From Candidatus Omnitrophota bacterium (lineage in GTDB: Bacteria > Omnitrophota > Gorgyraeia > Gygaellales > Profunditerraquicolaceae), in assembly GCA_018814745.1 (NCBI GenBank), contig JAHIZC010000182.1, positions 1 through 6,937 of the forward strand: 6,937 nucleotides of DNA. Direction: 5' to 3'. A model generated the notes under the pieces. That model was not told the DNA's origin, made no database searches, and saw nothing but the letters and a program-made list of their open reading frames with translations. The position numbers were made by a program, and so were the translations under genes. Below, in pieces: positions 1 to 4,375 of the stretch (its first letter is position 1; the number at the start of each line of letters is the position of its first letter).

Positions 1-66
1 CAAGGTAAGGGTAAGGTAGGAGATGATCGCGAAACCTATAAATAAGATCAAATGATTTCCAGACAT
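1..66 (-). CDS. Possible N-terminus of a membrane protein (partial, runs off left edge)
   Basis: Reading the minus strand from an ATG at 66-64 gives 22 open codons to the window edge, beginning MSGNHLILFIGFAIISYL. After five residues this is a hydrophobic stretch typical of a first transmembrane helix or signal anchor. It is codirectional with the FIST gene and would start about 65 nt after its stop codon, with the 75-135 hairpin between them. No clear Shine-Dalgarno sequence precedes the ATG. Only 22 codons are visible, so a chance open frame is quite possible. The plus strand also has a short open stretch here (stop at 43-45) with no recognisable content. No function can be assigned. Confidence 0.3.
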   Translation of the reverse strand, partial: MSGNHLILFIGFAIISYLTLTL

Positions 67-74
67 AAATACTT

Positions 75-135
75 GTTAACCCCGTTAGAAATTTCCGAAT
101 ATTTTTATTAAGCTAGTATTTCTAACGGGGTTAAC
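75..135. repeat. Hairpin element copy 1 (18-bp perfect inverted repeat)
   Basis: The left arm GTTAACCCCGTTAGAAAT (75-92) and right arm ATTTCTAACGGGGTTAAC (118-135) are perfect reverse complements. They are separated by a 25-nt AT-rich spacer. The same arm core recurs at 1408-1458, so this is a dispersed repeat and not a one-off terminator. The right arm covers the stop codon of the FIST gene (131-133, minus strand). There is no T-tract on either side to make it a classical intrinsic terminator, though such a stem could still protect the mRNA 3' end. Size and structure resemble a REP- or MITE-type palindromic repeat. No transposase is visible beside it. Confidence 0.85.
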
Positions 136-1348
136 CCCCTAAGATTAAGACGTTAACGGTTTGATTGTGAACATAGGTTTGGCCGTGATAGCTAATCGCT
201 TGTAAAGGCGCCTGTTCGCCATAAGTGTATATACCGATTATAGGTATATCCTGGCCTAAGCTTTTCTTGATTATATCCAGCTCTTTCTCGGCATCTCTTC
301 TTAAAAGAATATATCTTGAAACTGAATCAAATACAAGCACAAAATTTGTTCCATCCTTTGTTCTCTGGCCGGTTTTGCTGATGTAGAAGTTTTTCTCTGC
401 TTGCTCTACAGCATGTTTAGTAGCATTGAGACAGGATTCTTTTGTGCCGATCATCAATCTAATCATACTCTCCTGCGGGACATTGCCCTGGAAGAGCAGG
501 GATCCGTCATCTTTGATTGAAAGAAGATTCCTCAGCAGATATTCTTCCTCTCCGGTGAGGAATACTCCGATGGGATAGAGTATGGATATGTAATGTAATT
601 TTTTTTTCAGTTCTGCTAAATCGCAGGCGAAATATTCTTCGTAGAGTTTTACTGCCGGAGCATGGTCTATTTCATAGACGATGTTGCCGCTGCACTTAGT
701 CACTTCTCTAGGTTTTCCCAGAGGCTTCCATCCGTGATTTATGCCTAAGCCAAAGTTTAATTTACCGCCGAATAACACTCCGCAGGCACCGTCACTGAAT
801 ATCTGCTGGTTATGATATAAATAGGTCCTTTTAAACATCAGGTCATCCGATGCCGAAGCACCGATTAAAGGAAAGCTCCTGCCCAGCTTCTCCTGTAAAC
901 CGTAGACAAGTTTTGAGTTTTCTTCTATCAGTCCGTCGGAGAATATGATGCTGAGGTCTCTAGTTACGTTTTTGAATCCGTAGAGGAGTTTCTGCCCCAG
1001 TTCTTCTCCTGCGTTTAATGCGGTTTTTGCTTTTATATCCGTAACAGAGGCAGTATTTAAGAAGACATTCTTCGGCAGGCGCAGAAGCAGGAGTGTTAGG
1101 CCGTGTTTAAATATGCCCTGGTTAGAGATTACCGCTGCTCCGCTGCATCCTATTATTGGTACATCCGTACCCAGTGCGGCGCTGATGGTTTTTAGGAGGC
1201 TCAGGCTGGTGAGGTTGACTGTGCTAAAGAGGATCGCCAGATCAACTTTTTGGTCAGGGATATTAGTGATAGCCGCAGCAAAGGCTTCCTTAGCCGCGAG
1301 GATGGGGTCCCGTTTTGTGCTTATGCCAAGGCCGATGTTTAGCGCCAT
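131..1348 (-). CDS. FIST-domain (FIST_N + FIST_C) sensory protein
   Basis: This encodes a 405-residue soluble protein with no signal peptide or transmembrane segment. The N-terminal half (about 20-210) has FIST_N features: a predicted strand VDLAILFST near residue 36, the small-residue-rich segment VPIIGCSGAAVISNQGI near 64-80, and a second Rossmann-like stretch LSIIFSDGL near 132. The C-terminal half (about 225-395) fits FIST_C, with IRLMIGTKESCLNAT and, near the end, DIPIIGIYTYGEQAPL. FIST domains are proposed small-ligand sensors, possibly for amino acids, and usually occur with signalling partners such as kinases or GGDEF proteins. Here the protein has only the sensory halves, with no output domain attached. 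Length is normal for a stand-alone FIST protein. The ATG at 1348 is preceded by a purine-rich AAGAGAG, which supports this start. The stop codon lies inside the right arm of hairpin copy 1. The ligand is unknown. Confidence 0.85.
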   Translation of the reverse strand: MALNIGLGISTKRDPILAAKEAFAAAITNIPDQKVDLAILFSTVNLTSLSLLKTISAALGTDVPIIGCSGAAVISNQGIFKHGLTLLLLRLPKNVFLNTASVTDIKAKTALNAGEELGQKLLYGFKNVTRDLSIIFSDGLIEENSKLVYGLQEKLGRSFPLIGASASDDLMFKRTYLYHNQQIFSDGACGVLFGGKLNFGLGINHGWKPLGKPREVTKCSGNIVYEIDHAPAVKLYEEYFACDLAELKKKLHYISILYPIGVFLTGEEEYLLRNLLSIKDDGSLLFQGNVPQESMIRLMIGTKESCLNATKHAVEQAEKNFYISKTGQRTKDGTNFVLVFDSVSRYILLRRDAEKELDIIKKSLGQDIPIIGIYTYGEQAPLQAISYHGQTYVHNQTVNVLILGG

Positions 1349-1381
1349 AAAAATTCTCTCTTTTCTTTATTATTTCAAGGT

Positions 1382-1408
1382 ATCATATCAGGAAGCCGAG
1401 GCGGCCAA
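1382..1408 (-). promoter_or_regulatory. Weak candidate promoter for the FIST gene
   Basis: On the minus strand a TATGAT hexamer (1387-1382) sits about 35 nt before the FIST start codon and resembles a -10 box. The best -35-like hexamer, TTGGCC (1408-1403), is 15 nt upstream. That spacing is short, and the hexamer touches the edge of hairpin copy 2. Position and -10 quality are reasonable, but the -35 match is poor, so this is tentative. Confidence 0.25.
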
Positions 1409-1458
1409 CCCCGTTAGAAATCTCTATTTAAACATAGTATCATAATTTCTAACGGGGT
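1408..1458. repeat. Hairpin element copy 2 (14-bp perfect inverted repeat)
   Basis: The left arm ACCCCGTTAGAAAT (1408-1421) and right arm ATTTCTAACGGGGT (1445-1458) are perfect reverse complements around a 23-nt AT-rich spacer. The arms match those of copy 1 (75-135), but the spacers differ clearly. The arms are thus the conserved part, as expected for palindromic repeats maintained by pairing or by recognition of the ends. The copy lies in the intergenic region between the divergent FIST and helix-turn-helix genes, just upstream of a promoter candidate. It has no T-tract. Confidence 0.85.
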
Positions 1459-1469
1459 CAATAAATTTG

Positions 1470-1497
1470 TTGACTAAGAAGATACCTATAGTAGAAT
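1470..1497 (+). promoter_or_regulatory. Candidate sigma70-type promoter
   Basis: TTGACT (1470-1475) and TAGAAT (1492-1497) each match the consensus at five of six positions and are 16 nt apart. Transcription would start near 1504, about 50 nt before the helix-turn-helix gene. It would also start just before the tRNA-Glu-like fragment at 1513, a spacing typical of a tRNA promoter. The promoter may therefore originally have driven a tRNA gene and may now drive the ORF together with the tRNA-Glu downstream. This rests on sequence match only. Confidence 0.5.
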
Positions 1498-1512
1498 AGT
1501 CATAAGTCTTTC

Positions 1513-1527
1513 GGCCCCATCGTTTAA
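1513..1527 (+). other. tRNA-Glu-like 5' end fragment (possible remnant)
   Basis: GGCCCCATCGTTTAA resembles the 5' end of bacterial tRNA-Glu genes, covering the acceptor strand, residues 8-9 and the start of the D-arm. It shares ATCGT.TA with the complete tRNA-Glu at 2209. Nothing after it continues a tRNA: the sequence becomes a run of A and T that leads into the ORF at 1553. If it is real, it is the stranded front part of a second tRNA-Glu gene, interrupted by whatever brought in the ORF. The acceptor strand GGCCCC would not pair with the 3' acceptor strand of the intact tRNA, so it cannot simply be the displaced front of that gene. The match is short and could be chance. Confidence 0.35.
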
Positions 1528-1552
1528 TTTATTTTTTAAAATATAGCTTATT

Positions 1553-2233
1553 ATGAAGACGCTAGAGAAAAAGAGAACAATTAGTTTAAGGAAGCAAGGC
1601 AAGACCTTTGGCGAGATTTCAGAGGAAATATCAGTTTCTCAGGGTAGCTTAAGCCATTGGTTGAAAGATATTAGTTTGACAAAAGAGCAGTTAGCGAGAA
1701 TACAATACAAAAATGACAAAATAAAAGATAAGTTCATTAAATACAACGTATTAAAAAAGAGGCTTGCAGAAGATAGGAAGAAAGTCATTGAAAATAATGC
1801 GGTTAAAGAAATAAATAGCATATCTCAACAGGATTTGAAGCTAATAGGTATCGCATTATATTGGGCAGAAGGGTATAAGCGTGGCACATGGAGCTCTGTT
1901 AGCTTTACAAATTCCGACCCTAATATGATTATGCTGATGATGACATGGTTTAGGTTGATTTGCGAAGTACCCGAATACAAGTTTCGTATAAGGATCCAAT
2001 GTTACGGCCTGGAGAAGATTAAGGCGTCACAGGAATATTGGTCTAAAATAACGAATATCCCAATATCACAATTTACAAAGCCATATACAAGGATAAGCCC
2101 GACGAGCAAAGGAAAAGTAGGTAATTTGGCTCCTTACGGAATATGCAACATTAGAATCTCCAATGTAGTTCTTTTAACTAAAATAAGGGGTTGGATAAAT
2201 GGACTTAGGGCGCTATCGTCTAGCCTGGCCTAG
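1553..2233 (+). CDS. Helix-turn-helix protein with LAGLIDADG-like segment, 3' end overlapping tRNA-Glu
   Basis: This encodes a 226-residue basic, soluble protein. Residues about 5-40 form a helix-turn-helix of resolvase/terminase-small-subunit style, including FGEISEEISVSQGSLSHWL. A lysine-rich linker follows (about 40-85). The segment GIALYWAEG (99-107) resembles a LAGLIDADG motif with its acidic residue, and NSDPNMIMLMMTWFR follows it. The C-terminus ends in RGWINGL. I recognise this architecture from proteins usually annotated as hypothetical in uncultured bacteria. A homing-endonuclease-like or other DNA-binding role is inference. The ATG at 1553 is chosen because the helix-turn-helix begins at once, although no Shine-Dalgarno sequence is visible. 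The last eight codons (RALSSSLA) are read from the start of tRNA-Glu and the stop is in its D-loop, so that tail is probably an accident of position. The gene looks more AT-rich than the pilus operon, which fits transfer. Confidence 0.7.
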   Translation: MKTLEKKRTISLRKQGKTFGEISEEISVSQGSLSHWLKDISLTKEQLARIQYKNDKIKDKFIKYNVLKKRLAEDRKKVIENNAVKEINSISQQDLKLIGIALYWAEGYKRGTWSSVSFTNSDPNMIMLMMTWFRLICEVPEYKFRIRIQCYGLEKIKASQEYWSKITNIPISQFTKPYTRISPTSKGKVGNLAPYGICNIRISNVVLLTKIRGWINGLRALSSSLA

Positions 2234-2286
2234 GACGTCAGCTTCTCAAGCTGAAGACACGGGTTCAAATCCCGTTAGCGCTACCA
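2209..2286 (+). tRNA. tRNA-Glu (anticodon CTC)
   Basis: A complete cloverleaf can be drawn. The acceptor strand GGCGCTA (2209-2215) pairs with TAGCGCT (2276-2282), with one G-U at the first pair. The D-stem GTC pairs with GAC (2218-2220 and 2234-2236). The anticodon stem TCAGC/GCTGA (2238-2242 and 2250-2254) closes the loop TTCTCAA, giving anticodon CTC at 2245-2247, which reads GAG. The T-stem ACGGG/CCCGT closes the loop TTCAAAT. The discriminator is A2283 and CCA is encoded (2284-2286). The first 25 nt overlap the end of the upstream ORF on the same strand. No good promoter lies immediately upstream, so the tRNA is probably cut from a longer transcript that starts before the ORF. Confidence 0.93.
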
Positions 2287-2299
2287 AAGTTGAAGGTTC

Positions 2300-2328
2300 T
2301 CCCGACCAGCTATTCATAGCAGTCGGGA
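2300..2328. repeat. Tandem hairpin 1 downstream of tRNA-Glu
   Basis: TCCCGAC (2300-2306) pairs with GTCGGGA (2322-2328), and GCTAT (2309-2313) pairs with ATAGC (2316-2320) inside it, leaving a small internal loop. The two-base tip must open somewhat in the real fold. It shares its outer TCCCG/CGGGA and inner GCTAT/ATAGC with the next hairpin, so the two are diverged copies of one unit. It may act in tRNA 3' processing or transcription termination, but no T-tract follows. Confidence 0.7.
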
Positions 2329-2358
2329 TCCCGCTAGCTATGAGATAGCTGAGCGGGA
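2329..2358. repeat. Tandem hairpin 2 downstream of tRNA-Glu
   Basis: TCCCGCT (2329-2335) pairs with AGCGGGA (2352-2358), and AGCTAT (2336-2341) pairs with ATAGCT (2345-2350), closing a GAG loop with a single bulged G at 2351. This is a strong, nearly continuous 13-pair stem. It abuts hairpin 1 directly and is followed by the exact copy of the tRNA tail. The run after the stem is AAAA, not T, so a classical terminator is not supported on the plus strand. Confidence 0.75.
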
Positions 2359-2379
2359 AAATCCCGTTAGCGCTAGATA

Positions 2380-2395
2380 GATATTTTAAAATATC
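2380..2395. repeat. 16-bp perfect AT-rich palindrome
   Basis: GATATTTTAAAATATC is a perfect palindrome just after the tRNA-tail repeat and about 145 nt before the pilus operon. With no loop it is better suited to a dimeric DNA-binding protein than to an RNA hairpin. Its function is unknown, and in AT-rich intergenic DNA a chance origin cannot be excluded. Confidence 0.45.
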
Positions 2396-2487
2396 CCTTG
2401 CTTTTCATGAGATATTATGATAAAAAATAACTTTAAGAGGGAGAGTGTATATAGAAGCATTTAAAATACTTATTTCTTATTGCTAAA

Positions 2488-2544
2488 ATGGCGGATTTAT
2501 TGAGAAAGATAATCAAGGATGCTAAATTAGGAGGGAAGAAATGA
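2488..2544 (+). CDS. Possible 18-codon leader ORF overlapping the operon start
   Basis: The frame encodes MADLLRKIIKDAKLGGKK, a short basic and potentially amphipathic peptide. Its TGA stop overlaps the ATG of the next gene in an ATGA arrangement, a layout typical of translational coupling. The strong Shine-Dalgarno sequence of the downstream gene lies within its last codons. No ribosome binding site precedes its own ATG, which argues against it being well translated. It may be a coupling leader peptide, the remnant of a lost gene, or chance. Confidence 0.25.
   Translation: MADLLRKIIKDAKLGGKK
2529..2535 (+). promoter_or_regulatory. Strong ribosome binding site for the isomerase gene
   Basis: AGGAGGG lies 5 nt before the ATG at 2541 and is near-perfect anti-16S complementarity. 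It fixes the start of the first pilus-operon gene. The three following operon genes have no comparable site at normal spacing, so their translation probably depends on ribosomes arriving from upstream. Confidence 0.8.
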
Positions 2545-3461
2545 GATCTCGCGGACTTGTTGGTAACTATATGGTATTAGCTTTGTTGTGTTTTGTGTTT
2601 ATAAGTATGAGTGGTTGTGATCTGATCGAGTTTTTAAAACCCAAGAAAACTATGCCTTCCGCAGCTCCCGCTGTAGAGGTAAAAGGCACACTTATCGCCA
2701 AAGTAAACAATATTCCTATTACCTTAGAAGATTTAAACGAAGAGATAGAATCCTTTAATGCGCTAGTAGAAGCCCAGAACCCGGAGAGCAAGATTACTAC
2801 CCGCGACGGCAAGATCAAATATTTAAAGGATGAGATGATCCGTCGGACCCTTCTCTATCAGGAGAGCCTGGATAGAGGCTTGGACAGGAGGGGAGAGATT
2901 ATCCGGGCATTAGAGAAGACTAAGCAGAATCTTCTGGTAATGGAGCTCGTACGTGAGGACGCAGAAAAGATAGACGTTACCTCCAAAGAGATAGAAGATT
3001 ATTATAATCTTTATAAAGAGCAGTTAAAGGTACCGGCAGATAGACAGATCAGGGAGATAGTAGTTCCTACGGAGAGTGAGGCGCGGGACCTGATGGTCCA
3101 ACTTATGCAGGGTGCGGATTTTGCTAAATTAGCACGGGAGAGATCAAGTTCCCCTAGCGCTAAAGAGGGGGGAGATTTGGGGTTTATTCAACCCGGAACT
3201 AAATCAGCTAAATTTGATACTGTGGCTTTTTCAGATTCTTTGGAAACAGGCGGAATAAGTAATATATTCCAAGGCCCCAACGGCTATTATATCCTGAAAC
3301 TTGAAGTTCAGCGAGGAGGGGAGCAGAGGTCTCTTTCAGAGATGTGGGATGATATTAAGCGGGGGCTCACCTTTTTAAAGCAACAACAGGCTATCGAAGA
3401 TTTAGTGGGTAAACTTTCCACGCAGGCAAAGATTGAGGTTTATGAAGGAGAAATAAAGTAA
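2541..3461 (+). CDS. Parvulin-type peptidyl-prolyl isomerase lipoprotein (SurA/PrsA-like)
   Basis: This 306-residue protein begins with a lipoprotein signal peptide: a hydrophobic segment (about 9-22), then a lipobox MSGC with C26 as the lipidation site. Residue 27 is Asp, which in E. coli keeps lipoproteins in the inner membrane. Whether that rule holds here is unknown. Residues about 50-160 form a SurA_N-like chaperone helix bundle (IPITLEDLNEEIESF, then a long charged helical region). A PpiC rotamase domain follows (about 165-257), with REIVVPTESEARDLM, ADFAKLARERSSSPSAKEGG, DLGFIQPG and NGYYILKLE. The family catalyses cis-trans isomerisation of prolyl bonds in exported proteins. Being first in the Tad operon, with cpaB starting 3 nt later, it probably helps fold the secretin or other pilus parts. 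That role is inferred from position. Confidence 0.88.
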   Translation: MRSRGLVGNYMVLALLCFVFISMSGCDLIEFLKPKKTMPSAAPAVEVKGTLIAKVNNIPITLEDLNEEIESFNALVEAQNPESKITTRDGKIKYLKDEMIRRTLLYQESLDRGLDRRGEIIRALEKTKQNLLVMELVREDAEKIDVTSKEIEDYYNLYKEQLKVPADRQIREIVVPTESEARDLMVQLMQGADFAKLARERSSSPSAKEGGDLGFIQPGTKSAKFDTVAFSDSLETGGISNIFQGPNGYYILKLEVQRGGEQRSLSEMWDDIKRGLTFLKQQQAIEDLVGKLSTQAKIEVYEGEIK

Positions 3462-3464
3462 GCT

Positions 3465-4373
3465 ATGCAGAAACAACGCATCATTATGATTATCGGCGCT
3501 ATATTAGCATTGATCGCTGTATTTATGGTAAAGGTTTACCTTGATAAACAGCGCCAAATGATGAGAGAGGAAGAAAGAAGAAGGATGGCGCAGGAACAGG
3601 AGAATTTGGTTCCTGTGTTAGTGGCTAAAAAGGATATTCCTGCTAATCTAGAACTTAATCCAGATAGTTTAGAGGTAAGTATGATTCCCAAGCAATATGT
3701 GCAGCCCAGGGCAGCTACTTCCTTAAGTAGAATTTCTAATATGGTAACTACTGTTGCGATTGCCAAAGATGAACAGATTACCTTAGATAAATTAAGACAA
3801 GCTCAAGAAGTTCAAAAACAGCAGCCCGTCAGTCAGGGAGGGGCATTGGCCTCGCGCACCCCCATAGGGAAAAGAGCAATTACCGTGCCTATGGATAATA
3901 TAGGTTCTTTGGCTGGGATGGTTAAGCCCGGTGACTATGTAGATGTGATTGCCATGATTTCCATACCGGTAATGACGCCGGATAATAAACAAGTAGCTCA
4001 GACTTCAGTGATACCTCTGTTTCAGAATGTGTTGGTGCTGGCAGTAGGAAGGGATCTGAGTCCTTATGAATCTGAGAGTAGATATAGTAAGGGCGACGCA
4101 GCCTCCTCTGGAATGGTTACTTTAGCGCTTACTCCTCAGGAGGCAAATATCTTGGCTTTTGTTCAGGAGCAGAGTAAAATCCGTCTGGTTTTACGTTCTC
4201 CGGCTGATTCTAAGACATACCCCTTTCAGTTTACTAACTGGGATACTCTGATCCATTATATCCTGCCTCCTGAATTGCTTAAAAAAAGCCAAGGCGAAGA
4301 GGGGATGGAAGAAGGTTCCTACGTAGAGATATACCGGGGATTACATAAGGAGAAAATTCAGATTTCTAAATAG
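3465..4373 (+). CDS. cpaB: Flp/Tad pilus assembly protein CpaB (RcpC)
   Basis: This 302-residue protein has one N-terminal transmembrane helix (about 6-24), then a charged coiled stretch, giving a membrane-anchored periplasmic protein. A SAF domain occupies about 48-108, starting VPVLVAKKDIPANLEL and including AIAKDEQITLDKL. The RcpC/CpaB core follows (about 130-240), with the hallmark GKRAITVPMDN, LAGMVKPGDYVDVIAM, a predicted strand LFQNVLVLAVG and the segment VTLALTPQEANILAFVQEQ. CpaB works with the secretin CpaC at the outer membrane in Tad pilus biogenesis. Length is usual for the family. The gene lies 3 nt after the isomerase gene and 2 nt before the secretin gene. The nearest AAGGAG is 14 nt before the ATG, which is too far for ideal initiation, so coupling to the upstream gene is likely. 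Confidence 0.93.
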   Translation: MQKQRIIMIIGAILALIAVFMVKVYLDKQRQMMREEERRRMAQEQENLVPVLVAKKDIPANLELNPDSLEVSMIPKQYVQPRAATSLSRISNMVTTVAIAKDEQITLDKLRQAQEVQKQQPVSQGGALASRTPIGKRAITVPMDNIGSLAGMVKPGDYVDVIAMISIPVMTPDNKQVAQTSVIPLFQNVLVLAVGRDLSPYESESRYSKGDAASSGMVTLALTPQEANILAFVQEQSKIRLVLRSPADSKTYPFQFTNWDTLIHYILPPELLKKSQGEEGMEEGSYVEIYRGLHKEKIQISK

Positions 4374-4375
4374 AG

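Larger units (their letters stand above)
2270..2375 (+). repeat. Array of about 30-nt units related to the tRNA 3' end
   Basis: Four segments begin TCCCG and then carry an AGC..TA-like stretch: 2270 (the tRNA tail itself), 2300, 2329 and 2362, spaced 30, 29 and 33 nt. The first, TCCCGTTAGCGCTA, is repeated exactly by the last. The two in between are TCCCGACCAGCTA and TCCCGCTAGCTA, and both extend into hairpins that end CGGGA. The longest exact copy is AAATCCCGTTAGCGCTA, at 2267-2283 and 2359-2375. A direct repeat of a tRNA 3' end is what site-specific integration at a tRNA leaves behind, but only about 90 nt separates the copies. A local duplication or REP-like array fits at least as well. 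Confidence 0.6.

Noticed and set aside
4..20. GGTAAGG-like short repeats at the left edge
   Set aside because: They amount to only two or three imperfect copies of a very short motif and can be explained as coding sequence of the possible minus-strand membrane protein.
1113..1445. Plus-strand open frame of 110 codons
   Set aside because: It lies mostly antisense to the well-supported FIST gene, crosses hairpin copy 2 and has no recognisable domain.
75..1458. Whole FIST interval as an insertion sequence with terminal inverted repeats
   Set aside because: Each end is itself a complete palindrome, the enclosed gene is not a transposase, and no target-site duplication is visible.
2300..2358. 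Tandem hairpins as an intrinsic terminator for tRNA-Glu
   Set aside because: No T-tract follows either stem on the plus strand. The relation to the tRNA tail and the duplicate-unit structure suit a repeat better, although a processing role remains possible.
2270..2375. CRISPR array
   Set aside because: The units are adjacent palindromes that differ in sequence, with no distinct spacers between constant repeats and no cas gene.
2445..2486. GTG-initiated 13-codon frame after a purine-rich AAGAGGG
   Set aside because: The spacing to GTG is too short, the peptide is tiny and featureless, and it does not overlap the next gene in a coupling arrangement.
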